In this document: piece after piece, positions 1 through 8,538 of the stretch
Layout: every line of letters starts with the position of its first letter
How positions within the stretch are numbered: the first letter of the stretch is position 1
Assembly (NCBI RefSeq): GCF_028283785.1
Contig: NZ_JAPWKB010000019.1
Coordinates: 1,136,001 to 1,200,000 of the forward strand
Source: Paraburkholderia sp.
GTDB taxonomy: Bacteria > Pseudomonadota > Gammaproteobacteria > Burkholderiales > Burkholderiaceae
Length of the DNA: 64,000 nucleotides
Direction: 5' to 3'
Notes under the pieces: generated by a model
The model's input: the letters and a program-made list of their open reading frames with translations, nothing else
Databases searched by the model: none
Told to the model about the DNA's origin: nothing
Made by a program: the position numbers and the translations under genes

Positions 1-766
1 GCACGTCGAGCGTCGTCAGCACATCCGTGTCGACGTCGTCGAAATCCAGCGTCGGCACCATCTTGCCGATCGCCTCGCGTGTGCCCTCGCCATGAAAGAA
101 CTCGATATATCGACGTAGCGTCGAAGGCGCGAGCTTGCGCGCGTCGCCATACACATTGCGCACCGCGCTTTTGATGATCGCCTCGGGCAACCACCACGGC
201 GCGCTCATCCGCACCAGCGCGCTGTTGAACAAGCCGATGTAGATCGGCAGTTTCATCGGAAAACCCGCCGAATCGATCAGCACCAGACGGTCTACCGCGT
301 CCCGATGACGCGCCGCGTAATCCCACGCGATCAGTCCACCCAGCGAATTGCCGATCAAGGTCGTGCGCCCGATCCCGAGCGCTTGCATAAACGTATCGAT
401 AAAGCGCCGGTACGTGGGCAGATTCATCGTCTCGATCGCGCCGTTCGTGGCGCGCAAGGGTCCGGTGACGCCGAACGGCGGCAGATCCAGCCGGATCACC
501 CGATGGTCGCGCGCCAGATTCGCGGCGACGTCGTTCCACGTATGCAACGACGACGCGAATCCGTGGAGCATCACGATCGGCGCGCCGCTACCTTCGTCGA
601 CGTAATGCACGTCCGCGCCCATGATCTTCACGAACGCCGAGCCACTTTGCGTATAACGCCGCACCAGTTCCGCGCGCGGCACGCTCGTGATGCCGAGCCG
701 TGCGGCCAGTGAACGGCGGGCCAACGGTACACCGTCGGCCCGCACGGCAGAGTCGAGGCTTGCCAT
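1..766 (-). CDS. Alpha/beta hydrolase, truncated by the left window edge
   Basis: The reading frame runs leftwards from the ATG at 766 and leaves the window; about 255 codons are visible. The protein shows an HGF oxyanion segment near residues 68-70 and the nucleophile elbow GNSLGG with Ser at about 141, both typical of alpha/beta-hydrolase fold enzymes. The catalytic His should lie beyond the window. No signal peptide is evident, so it is probably cytoplasmic. It is divergent from the TetR-type regulator at 928, and the shared intergenic region carries an inverted repeat, so it is a plausible regulatory target. The substrate cannot be told from sequence; an ester hydrolase or haloperoxidase-like enzyme is possible. 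Confidence 0.85.
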   Translation of the reverse strand, partial: MASLDSAVRADGVPLARRSLAARLGITSVPRAELVRRYTQSGSAFVKIMGADVHYVDEGSGAPIVMLHGFASSLHTWNDVAANLARDHRVIRLDLPPFGVTGPLRATNGAIETMNLPTYRRFIDTFMQALGIGRTTLIGNSLGGLIAWDYAARHRDAVDRLVLIDSAGFPMKLPIYIGLFNSALVRMSAPWWLPEAIIKSAVRNVYGDARKLAPSTLRRYIEFFHGEGTREAIGKMVPTLDFDDVDTDVLTTLDV

Positions 767-820
767 GCTTGTCTCCCTGATTGTTCGTTTTGTCAGCGGC
801 GCGATGCGTTTTGACTGCAA

Positions 821-859
821 TGTCTACGTCTGTCTACTGCGTGAATTGCAGAGTAGACA
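821..859. promoter_or_regulatory. Candidate TetR operator between hydrolase and regulator
   Basis: TGTCTACT at 831-838 and AGTAGACA at 852-859 form an 8-bp perfect inverted repeat with a 13-nt spacer. A further direct copy TGTCTAC lies at 821-827. It sits between the divergent starts of the hydrolase (766) and the TetR-type gene (928). Operator function is inferred from position and symmetry only. Confidence 0.4.
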
Positions 860-927
860 ACTGTACACATTGCGTCAAGATGGTTAGAGTGGGGCGTTAA
901 GCGCCCGATGCGCGTGAGTCGAACCGT

Positions 928-1617
928 ATGCCACCCGTTATGCCACCCGCTACCTTCACCGTAGATCCGTCGACATCATCGACGGAGACGATGTCCGATG
1001 TGGACGCCGGGCAGGATCTCGCGCCCGGCAAGCGTCGATTGATTGAAGCCGCATTGCGGCTGACCGCGAGTGGGCGCAGTTTCGCGAGTTTGGGTTTGCG
1101 GGAAATCGCGCGTGCAGCGGATCTGAATCCGAACACGTTTTACCGGCATTTCGACACGCTGGACGATCTGGCGTGCGAAGCGGTGGAGTGGGTGAGTCGC
1201 CGGTTGAGGCCGATCCTGCGGCGCGAGCGCTGGCTCGCGGCCCATGACGATCCGGCGCAGATGCCGCGTCGCGCGGTGGCTGCGTTTTTCGCGTTTGCTT
1301 TGGATAACCGCGACGCGCTGTCGAGCGCGCTGACGGAGTATCACGGTACTTCGGCGGCATTGCGCGAGGCCGTGCGTAGGAATCTGCAGGATGTGTCCGC
1401 TGAAATGTCGGACGACATTGTCGATCTGAACGTGATGCCGTCGCTTTCGCGCGCGACGATCGACGAAATCTGCACGCAGATCGTGCTTCAGCTATTCCAT
1501 CTTTCGGGTGAGTACATTCACAATGAAGCGAACCGCGAAGCCCTGATCGACTACGCGGAACGCTTTATCGTGCGCCTGTTCGTCGGCGCGACGGTGTTGT
1601 CGCAGCATCAAGGCTAG
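928..1617 (+). CDS. TetR/AcrR-family transcriptional regulator (FabR-like)
   Basis: A 229-residue protein with an N-terminal TetR helix-turn-helix: the segment GLREIARAADLNPNTFYRHF is the recognition region and is most like FabR-type regulators of fatty-acid genes. The remainder is helical and would form the ligand-binding and dimerisation domain. The start at 928 gives a roughly 35-residue disordered leader; ATG at 991 is an alternative with GGAG three bases upstream. It is divergent from the hydrolase, so autoregulation and control of that gene are likely. The effector is unknown; the FabR resemblance is an inference from the recognition helix, not proof. Confidence 0.85.
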   Translation: MPPVMPPATFTVDPSTSSTETMSDVDAGQDLAPGKRRLIEAALRLTASGRSFASLGLREIARAADLNPNTFYRHFDTLDDLACEAVEWVSRRLRPILRRERWLAAHDDPAQMPRRAVAAFFAFALDNRDALSSALTEYHGTSAALREAVRRNLQDVSAEMSDDIVDLNVMPSLSRATIDEICTQIVLQLFHLSGEYIHNEANREALIDYAERFIVRLFVGATVLSQHQG

Positions 1618-1638
1618 GCGCGCGGGCGTGCCTAGCCT
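1611..1638 (+). terminator. Hairpin at the end of the TetR gene
   Basis: AGGCTAGGC (1611-1619) pairs with GCCTAGCCT (1630-1638), a 9-bp stem with a 10-nt loop that overlaps the stop codon. No T-tract follows. It lies between two convergent genes, so it may stop transcription from either side. Just downstream, CACGCTTCAGG occurs twice in tandem. Confidence 0.4.
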
Positions 1639-1658
1639 CACGCTTCAGGCTTCACGCT

Positions 1659-2850
1659 TCAGGTATCGCTCCATCCGCCGGAATCGTCGTTGCTGCCCAT
1701 ATCGACGTTGCCGCCGTCGTTCCAGTCGTTCGATCCCTGACCGAAATCGAGGCCGCCGCCGCCGTCGCCACCGTTGCCGCCGCGTCGCCGTTCGTCGTCG
1801 ACGATCACATCCCGTTCGACGACGCGATCGCGGCCGGAATTGAGCGCTTCACCGAGCAACACGCCCGTCAGCAAACCACCCATGCCGCCGCCGAACCCGC
1901 CGCCTTGCTGGACGATCACCGGCGGCTGCTGTTGCGGCGGATACGGATAGGGCGCTTGCGGCGGATTGCCGAACCGCTCGGCCTCACGCGCATAAGGTGA
2001 TTGCTGTGCGCCGAATTGCGGATTGGCCGTCGCAGCCGCGTTCGGATCGGGCCGTCCTTCGGCACGCGCGCGCAAACTGCCGACACGCTGATCGAGTTCA
2101 TCGACCTGATACGGCGGCACCGGGTTCTTGCTCGCCGACAAGGTTTCCACGAGGCGCCGCAGCTCGTCTTCGACGCCTTCGACTTCCTTCTCCAGCGCGT
2201 CGTGTCCGGCCGCCGTCGACAGTTTGACGTCGAGCTTCAGCGAACGCGCGGCGTTCAGCAGTTCAGTGGCGCGCTTCAGTTGCGTGCGGCGCTCTTCGTC
2301 CGCTCGCGAATCGTCGTTGTTTCGCGCGCGACGCAGCGTCCAGCGCAACACCAGCGCAATCCCGCCGATCACGACCAGAATGCCGATCCACAAGCCGATG
2401 CCCGGCCCGTGACGTTGCGGCGCCGGCGCAAGCTGCGACGACGGTTGAACCTGCTGCGAGCCGGCGTTCTGTTGCGCGAACGGATTTGTTCGTCTGCGAC
2501 GACATCGTGCCCGCCGCCGTGCCGCGTTCGGCGTCGCGGCGGATGCGCGCTTCGGTCTGCGCGAAACGCGTCGGGTCGGTGAAGCGAATTTGCGGATCGA
2601 GCGTCTTGGCCTGTTGCACCTGGGCGAGCGCGTCGGCGGAACGACCTTCGCGATCCAGCACCTGGCTGTACAGGTAGTGCGCATGCGCGTTGTTCGGATG
2701 CGCCTTCAGCACTTCGGTCAAACCGGCGTCGGCCTGCTGCCAGTTGCCTTGCGCCATCGCGGATTCGATCTGCTGCGCGGTCGGCACGGCAAACGCCGCG
2801 GTGGACACGAGCAGCAACGAAGCACATGCAGCAGCCAGAAATTTTTTCAT
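1659..2850 (-). CDS. TPR-containing membrane protein, frameshifted
   Basis: The gene starts at ATG 2850 with a signal peptide (MKKFLAAACASLLLVSTAAFA), followed by a TPR-like helical region to about residue 100. Near residue 121 the frame is broken and continues in another frame: one transmembrane helix (GIGLWIGILVVIGGIALVL), a charged coiled-coil-like stretch, a Pro/Gln-rich part and a Gly/Asp-rich tail. The total span is 1192 nt, one more than a multiple of three. The break maps to TTT at 2485-2487, where TT would restore a continuous protein of about 396 residues. It lies downstream of the PspA-like gene on the same strand. It may be a real null allele or a sequencing error; function unknown. 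Confidence 0.7.
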
Positions 2851-2992
2851 GATGCGGTCAGGGCGGTTGCCCACCCGTCTCCATGTCGATCGATGCGGTG
2901 TAAAAACACAGCGCCGTCAGCGGACGTTCAGATTCGATCATCCGCCAGACGGCGCTGCGCGACACCTTGCGTTGCAACTGCCGTTCGGCGAA

Positions 2993-3673
2993 TTACGATG
3001 CCGGCGTATTCAACTGCTTCTTCAATGCTTCGAGACGGTCTTCGACCGACGGACCGCGATTCAGATCGGCCAGCTTGTCGTCGAGCGCCTTGCCGCTTTT
3101 GTCGTCCGCCGAGTTCAGGCGGGCATCGGAGCGGGCATTCGACAGCGCGACCTTGTCTTCGAGCTTCTGGAAGTCTTCAGCAAGATTCTTGCCGCCGATT
3201 CCACCCAGCGCGGTAGCCGCGACGTCTTTCGCCTGCGCGATCTGCTGCTTGGCCTGCAACACGTTCGAACGTGCGTTCAGGTCGTTGCGGCGCGAACGCA
3301 TGTCGTCGATCTGGCTCTTCAGTTGCGCCACCGACGGTTCGAGCGTGGTGAGTTCCCGTGCCAGCGCATCGCGTTCCGCTTCGGCGGTGGATTGCGCGGC
3401 GAGCGCTTCACGTGCGAGCGCTTCGTCGCCGGATTGCAGCGCCCGCTTTGCGCCATCTTCGTACTTGCGTGCCTTGTCGGCCGCGACGTCGCGCTTGCTT
3501 TGCTGCGTGGCGACCTGCGCCTGAATCTCGATCAGCGAATTTTCGGCCTTGCCGATGCTGTCGTCGAGTTCGCGCACGATCTGCCGTGCATCGCGCGACG
3601 GATCCTGCACGGAATCTGCTGCGTCGTTCAGGAGACCTTTAAGCGTTCGCGAGATGCTGTCGAATAGCGACAT
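2993..3673 (-). CDS. PspA/IM30 family protein
   Basis: A 226-residue protein, almost entirely charged alpha helix with heptad-like spacing, beginning MSLFDSISRTLKGLLNDAAD. This is the layout of PspA/IM30/Vipp1 proteins, which bind and remodel the inner membrane under envelope stress. The start at 3673 is supported by GGAGGG seven bases upstream; the longer open frame upstream is not. It is followed on the same strand by the TPR membrane protein after about 140 bp, suggesting a two-gene membrane-stress unit. No pspF/pspBC-like genes are nearby, so regulation probably differs from enterobacteria. Confidence 0.85.
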   Translation of the reverse strand: MSLFDSISRTLKGLLNDAADSVQDPSRDARQIVRELDDSIGKAENSLIEIQAQVATQQSKRDVAADKARKYEDGAKRALQSGDEALAREALAAQSTAEAERDALARELTTLEPSVAQLKSQIDDMRSRRNDLNARSNVLQAKQQIAQAKDVAATALGGIGGKNLAEDFQKLEDKVALSNARSDARLNSADDKSGKALDDKLADLNRGPSVEDRLEALKKQLNTPAS

Positions 3674-4297
3674 GAAACCCTCCATAAAATGAAATCGGCG
3701 CCGACGTGCGCGAGCGGATCGACCGCTTCGCGGCCCACCGCAGCGCGTTGACCAGTGACGCCCGACTTCGGCACGGCGACTACGTTTCCTAGTGTAGTCG
3801 CCACGCGCGAAGTCGCGCATGCAGCCGGACCGGAGTTCGGGGCACGTGCCCGGATTGCAATAGCCGACGCTGCAAAATGTCTGCGTGCGTGGACAGGTGC
3901 CCGGCCATGCGCCACCGTGGATTCACGGTCCTTGATGCTCGCGGATATTACACCCGGCATCTCTTAAAAGGGTCTTAAAGCGCCGCAGATAACGGCCTGC
4001 GAAAACGGGCTCGCGACGATTTCGCCAGCGGATAGCCGAGATCATGCAAACGAAAGGTGTCAGCCGTGTTGCGACGTGAACACGTCGTGATTGCAGGCGG
4101 TGCGTCGACGCGGGGTGGCAGGAAGATGGGCTGCCAGCGCGCGAGGCAGGCGAAGAGACACGCGAGGACCGGTGACGGCTCCGCTTGACGTGATAGACGT
4201 GAGATCGAACGATCGCCGGTGCGCAACCGGCGATCGTAACGCCGTGGTCAGCGCGCCAACCACGGCGCGCTAACACAACGTGCGCCCAACGTGCGCG
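3674..4297. other. Intergenic region, no gene recognised
   Basis: A 624-bp stretch upstream of the PspA-like gene and downstream of the ribbon-helix-helix gene, both on the minus strand. Open frames here lack recognisable domains or convincing ribosome-binding sites. The right end carries two tandem hairpins listed separately; the left end should hold the promoter of the PspA-like gene. Confidence 0.5.
4209..4267 (-). terminator. Two tandem hairpins after the ribbon-helix-helix gene
   Basis: ACGATCGCCGGT (4209-4220) and ACCGGCGATCGT (4226-4237) form a perfect 12-bp stem with a 5-nt loop. CGCCGTGGT (4240-4248) and ACCACGGCG (4259-4267) form a 9-bp stem. They lie 30-90 bp beyond the stop of the minus-strand gene ending at 4298. 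Neither has a U-tract, so factor-dependent termination or transcript-end protection is as likely as intrinsic termination. Confidence 0.45.
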
Positions 4298-4903
4298 TCA
4301 GGCGAACTGGCCGCCTTCGGGCGTGGGATCGCCGTGGGAGTCGTCTTCGTCGCGAATCGTATTGGCGACGCGCCGACGCGGCGAAACCGCGTTACCGGGT
4401 TCCGCGTGGTTGGCGCGCAGCGCGGCCTTCGCCGCGTCGGCCATGCGCTCGGCTTCCGCTGCGGCCGCGAGCGCTTCGGCTTCTTCTCCGCTGGCGCGCA
4501 ACGCGGCGAGCACACCGGCCGGAAGCATCGGCTCGGCGGCTTTCTGCGTGCCGGAGCGGCTTGCGGACGACGCAGCCGCCACCGACGTATCGGCGGGCCC
4601 GGCTGCGGGATTCGGTGGGGGCGGGGGTTTGACCTGCAACGCGGGCGGCAGCGCGGCCCGCGCGTGCTTCGAGCCGCGAGCGACGCGTTGCAGCGCTTCG
4701 TTCAGCGCGTCGGGCTCGCGTGGCGCGCGCAGCCGGTCGACGATGCTGGCAGCCTTCACCTGTTCACTGGTTGCGCCGAAGCTCAACACCGCGCGCTTCA
4801 TCAACTCGCTCACGCTGATGCCGAGCTTTTCCGCGCTGGCGGCGATTGCACGTTTCTGGCCGGGCGTCACGAAGACGACGATACGTTCGCTGGGCTTGTT
4901 CAT
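4298..4903 (-). CDS. Ribbon-helix-helix-like DNA-binding protein, hypothetical
   Basis: A 201-residue protein. Residues 1-45 (MNKPSERIVVFVTPGQKRAI onward, then a helix containing KLGISVSELMKRAV) match the beta-helix-helix pattern of MetJ/CopG-type repressors. The remainder is Ala/Pro-rich, with a PPPPPNP stretch and a charged acidic end, probably disordered. The ATG at 4903 begins the conserved part; upstream in-frame codons look non-coding. It is monocistronic, with no partner toxin beside it, so it is more likely a stand-alone regulator than an antitoxin. Target unknown. Confidence 0.65.
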   Translation of the reverse strand: MNKPSERIVVFVTPGQKRAIAASAEKLGISVSELMKRAVLSFGATSEQVKAASIVDRLRAPREPDALNEALQRVARGSKHARAALPPALQVKPPPPPNPAAGPADTSVAAASSASRSGTQKAAEPMLPAGVLAALRASGEEAEALAAAAEAERMADAAKAALRANHAEPGNAVSPRRRVANTIRDEDDSHGDPTPEGGQFA

Positions 4904-5639
4904 GGTCGGTTCGCGTACCTGTTGGCGTCGTGAGGCAAAAGCAGAACGAGCGTGACACGCAGCTTTTTTCCACGACGCGTCCAAATCATCATAAGGCGAC
5001 TCGCCGCAAAGCGGAATGGGTGAAAGCGAGCGCCGTGTGAATTTGCCGTGTCATCAACGAGTTAAAGCGTTTCCGGCAGGATTGTCCACAGGCTCTTCAA
5101 CATTTTCTGTTGATAACTGCACGGTGCCCCACAAAGCATCCATTCCACCGATGAATCGTGCACGACGCCCCGCGACAGCGCATCGCCACGCACGCTGGCG
5201 GCGCATCGACGACGCAACCGCCGCGTAATCACGACGTAAACGCCGTCATCGCATCACCCGACCGTCGTGCAATCGAATAACCGTTCCTTACGTCGCGCCG
5301 ATGCCCGCCGCGCTTCGGCTTTCAGGCACGCTCTGCCCAAAATCAGCCGCGATGTGAGGGAATTCTTACAAAAAAACTGGCAGCGAGCGCGCTTGATTTC
5401 TTTAAAATGCGCTGTTACGTTGCGCCGGACGCTGTCCGGGCGTGCCGTGCGGCCAGCCGGGGGCGTCGGTCCGCACGACGTTTTGTGCCGCTTGCAGCGC
5501 CGTCTGTATGTTGTCCGTGTGGTCCGGCTATCCTTCGCGGCGCCGGGCGACACCGGCGTCATCACGCTACGATCACGACCTGGGTGCGCGAGGAGCGCGT
5601 GCCGACGAGGCGTGGAGTCGAGCGCCAATCATTCGAGTC
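4904..5639. other. Intergenic region upstream of PBP1A gene
   Basis: A 736-bp divergent region between the minus-strand ribbon-helix-helix gene and the plus-strand penicillin-binding protein. No protein-coding frame with recognisable features was found. It contains one copy of the paired-9-mer repeat at 5082-5118. The right half is more A/T-rich around 5360-5410 and probably carries the promoter for the downstream gene, but no strong -35/-10 pair was seen. Confidence 0.5.
5082..5118 (+). repeat. Fourth, isolated copy of the paired-9-mer repeat
   Basis: TTGTCCACA (5082-5090), 17 nt, then TGTTGATAA (5108-5116). The intervening bases include GCTCTTCAACA, as in the array copy at 11244-11278, and the 17-nt spacing is identical. 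It aligns in the same orientation with about 28 of 37 bases shared. Both 9-mers resemble the DnaA box TTATCCACA or its complement. It lies about 520 bp upstream of the PBP1A start. Confidence 0.55.
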
Positions 5640-8126
5640 ATGCCAATCATCAAACGACCGCCATCTTCCCAATCGCCGGGTTCCGACCGGGAACCTCCGA
5701 ACCGCTACTCCCGCAATGACGGCAACGACGACGCGCACGGCCGCTCGCTGGTCGGCACGCTCGCGCTCTGGTTCGTCGGGCTGCTGGCGACGGTCGCAGT
5801 CGTCGGCGCGCTGATCGTCGGATATGCGCTCGTCGTGATGGGACCGCAGTTGCCGTCGCTCGACGCATTGACCGACTACCGTCCGAAGGTGCCGTTGCGG
5901 GTCTACACCGCGGATCACGTGCTGATCGGCGAATTCGGCGAAGAGCGTCGCAGCCTCGTGCGTTTCGACGACATCCCCGACCAGATGAAAAAAGCGGTGC
6001 TCGCGATCGAGGATTACCGCTTCTACGAGCACGGCGGGGTCGACTTCGTCGGTATCCTGCGCGCGGGCGTGACCGACCTGATGCACGGCGGCGCTTCGCA
6101 AGGCGCCAGCACGATCACGATGCAGGTCGCGCGCAACTTCTTCCTGTCGAGCGAAAAGACCTACACGCGCAAGATCTATGAAATGCTGCTCGCGTACAAG
6201 ATCGAGCGCGCGCTGACCAAGGATCAGATCCTCGAGCTGTACATGAACCAGATTTATCTGGGCGAGCGCGCATACGGCTTTGCCGCGGCCGCGCGCGTGT
6301 ATTTCGGCAAGGACCTGAAGGACATCTCGCTCGCGCAGGCCGCGATGCTGGCGGGTTTGCCGAAGGCGCCGTCCGCGTATAACCCGGTCGTCAATCCGAA
6401 GCGCGCGAAGATCCGCCAGGAATACATCCTGAAGCGGATGCTCGACCTGAAATACATCTCGCAGGATCAATACGATCAGGCGATCAAGGAAGAGATCCAC
6501 ACCAAGACCGCGACCAACGAGTACAGCGTCCACGCTGAATACATCGCGGAAATGGTCCGTCAGATGATGTACGCGCAGTACAAGGACGAAACCTACACGC
6601 GCGGCCTGAACGTCATCACGACCGTCGATTCCGCCGATCAGGAAGCCGCGTACGACGCCGTGCGCAAGGGCGTGATGGATTACGAGCGCCGTCACGGCTA
6701 TCGCGGTCCGGAAGGCTTCGTCGAATTGCCCGCGCCGGGCGACGATCGCGATCAGGCCATCGACGATGCGCTGACCGATCACCCCGACAACGGCGCGATC
6801 GTCGCGGCGGTGGCGACCGCGGTCGGTCCGAAACAGGTCACCGCGCAACTGCTCGACGGCACGCAGGTGACGATCAATCCGGAAGGCCTGCGTTTCGTCG
6901 CCTCTGCCTTGAGCGCACGCGCTACCGCAGCGTTGAAGATCAAGCCGGGTTCGATCGTTCGTCTGATCGCCGACGACAAGGGCAACTGGCAGATCACGCA
7001 ATTGCCGCAGGTGGAAGGCGCACTGGTGTCGCTGACGCCGCAGGACGGCGCGATCCGTGCGCTGGTCGGCGGTTTCGACTTCAACAAGAACAAGTTCAAC
7101 CACGTCACGCAGGCGTGGCGTCAGCCGGGTTCGAGCTTCAAGCCGTTTATCTATTCGGCGGCGCTGGACAAGGGCATCGGACCCGCGACCATCATCAACG
7201 ATGCGCCGTTGTACTTCCCGCCCAGCTCGCCGGGCGGCGATGCATGGGAACCGAAGGACGACGATCAGCCGGACGGTCCGATGCCGATGCGTCTCGCATT
7301 GCAGAAGTCGAAGAATCTCGTGTCGATCCGGATCCTGTCGTTTATCGGTACGAAGTACGCGCAGGATTTCGTCACGCAGCGTTTCGGTTTCGACGCCGAC
7401 AAAACGCCGCCGTATCTGCCGATGGCGCTCGGTGCCGGACTGGTGACGCCGTTGCAGTCGGCGGGTGCGTATTCGGTGTTCGCCAACGGCGGCTACCGGA
7501 TCAATCCGTATCTGATCGAAGAAGTCACCGACGCGCGCGGCCAGCCGATCTCCAAAGCGCAGCCGCTGACCGCCGGAAAAGATGCACCGCGCACGCTCGA
7601 GCCGCGCAACGCGTACATCATGAACAGCCTGCTGCATTCGGTAGCGAGCGCCGGAACGGGCGCGGGCACCAACGTGCTGCATCGTAACGACCTGCAAGGC
7701 AAGACCGGCACGACCAACGATGCGAAGGACGGCTGGTTCGCGGGTTATCAGCAATCGCTGGTGGCGGTGGCGTGGATGGGTTACGACCAGCCGAAGACGC
7801 TCGGTAGCCGCGAATTCGGTGCGCAGCTCGCATTGCCGATCTGGGTCGAATACATGCAGCGCGCGTTGCGCGGCGTGCCGCAGACCGAGCCGCAACAGCC
7901 GGACGGCGTGACGTCGGTGGACGGCGAACTGTTCTATACGGACATGACGCCGGGTAACGGTTTCGTCGCGAGTATCGGCATGGATTCCGCCAATCCGATG
8001 GCGGGTGCAAGCGACGCCGTCGGTGGCGTCGGACCGGCGGGGATGACGCCGCCGGCCGCACCGCCGGACGTCTCCAGTAACGAGAAGAAACAGATCATGG
8101 ATTTGTTCGAATCGAACAAACCGTAA
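5640..8126 (+). CDS. mrcA: Penicillin-binding protein 1A family, bifunctional transglycosylase/transpeptidase
   Basis: An 828-residue class A PBP that polymerises lipid II and cross-links peptidoglycan. A cytoplasmic leader is followed by one transmembrane helix (about 37-67). The GT51 domain has IEDYRFYEHGGVD with Glu at 124 and a GASTITMQ motif (usual form STITQQ). An OB-like insert precedes the transpeptidase domain with SSFK (Ser 498, Lys 501), SKN (557-559) and KTG (688-690). All catalytic residues are present. ATG 5640 was chosen because the longer frame upstream lacks conserved sequence. The gene is not beside pilM, the common neighbour of mrcA, so it may be a second PBP1A copy; an acyltransferase of lipid A type follows. 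Confidence 0.93.
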   Translation: MPIIKRPPSSQSPGSDREPPNRYSRNDGNDDAHGRSLVGTLALWFVGLLATVAVVGALIVGYALVVMGPQLPSLDALTDYRPKVPLRVYTADHVLIGEFGEERRSLVRFDDIPDQMKKAVLAIEDYRFYEHGGVDFVGILRAGVTDLMHGGASQGASTITMQVARNFFLSSEKTYTRKIYEMLLAYKIERALTKDQILELYMNQIYLGERAYGFAAAARVYFGKDLKDISLAQAAMLAGLPKAPSAYNPVVNPKRAKIRQEYILKRMLDLKYISQDQYDQAIKEEIHTKTATNEYSVHAEYIAEMVRQMMYAQYKDETYTRGLNVITTVDSADQEAAYDAVRKGVMDYERRHGYRGPEGFVELPAPGDDRDQAIDDALTDHPDNGAIVAAVATAVGPKQVTAQLLDGTQVTINPEGLRFVASALSARATAALKIKPGSIVRLIADDKGNWQITQLPQVEGALVSLTPQDGAIRALVGGFDFNKNKFNHVTQAWRQPGSSFKPFIYSAALDKGIGPATIINDAPLYFPPSSPGGDAWEPKDDDQPDGPMPMRLALQKSKNLVSIRILSFIGTKYAQDFVTQRFGFDADKTPPYLPMALGAGLVTPLQSAGAYSVFANGGYRINPYLIEEVTDARGQPISKAQPLTAGKDAPRTLEPRNAYIMNSLLHSVASAGTGAGTNVLHRNDLQGKTGTTNDAKDGWFAGYQQSLVAVAWMGYDQPKTLGSREFGAQLALPIWVEYMQRALRGVPQTEPQQPDGVTSVDGELFYTDMTPGNGFVASIGMDSANPMAGASDAVGGVGPAGMTPPAAPPDVSSNEKKQIMDLFESNKP

Positions 8127-8140
8127 CGGTTTCGGTATCG

Positions 8141-8169
8141 CCGGCGCGGCTTTGTCAAAGCCGCGCCGG
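8141..8169 (+). terminator. GC-rich hairpin after the PBP1A gene
   Basis: CCGGCGCGGCTTT (8141-8153) and AAAGCCGCGCCGG (8157-8169) make a perfect 13-bp stem with a 3-nt loop, 15 bp past the stop codon. There is no T-run after it. A second small inverted repeat, TTTGTTCG/CGAACAAA (8102-8120), covers the final codons of the gene. Confidence 0.55.
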
Positions 8170-8538
8170 CAGCCCGACGGGCGTGCGCTGGCGGACTTTC
8201 GGCCGCGCGGGCCGGGTCCCGGGCGATGGTTTTTTTATTCGGGTTTTCCTGTAAAAACGTCGCATATCGAACGACGATGCGGTAAAAAAGCCTTACTTTC
8301 CATCTCCCCATACTGCGTTTGCGCGTAACGATCGCGTAATATCCAGCCTCACAGATCCTCGACCAGTGCCTCGCATTTCGGCAATGCAAGGCGTCCGGCC
8401 AGCCGAATCCCCGCGCGCATTCACCTGGTTTTCAGGCGCGTCTGCGTTCCCGTTGTTCCGTATCGCATTCCCACGTTGCCGTCGCGTCATGTCGCGCCGG
8501 CATCGTGTTTAGCACCAGGCATCCACCGGACCCCGCTC
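8170..8538. other. Intergenic region, no gene recognised
   Basis: About 370 bp between the PBP1A terminator hairpin and the acyltransferase. It contains an A/T-rich stretch near 8225-8300 that may hold the acyltransferase promoter. No coding frame or structured RNA was recognised. Confidence 0.4.

Noticed and set aside
5562..7895. 777-codon open frame on the minus strand opposite the PBP1A gene
   Set aside because: Its translation is Arg/His/Asp-rich without domains; it is the usual antisense shadow of a GC-rich gene whose sense frame has all catalytic motifs.
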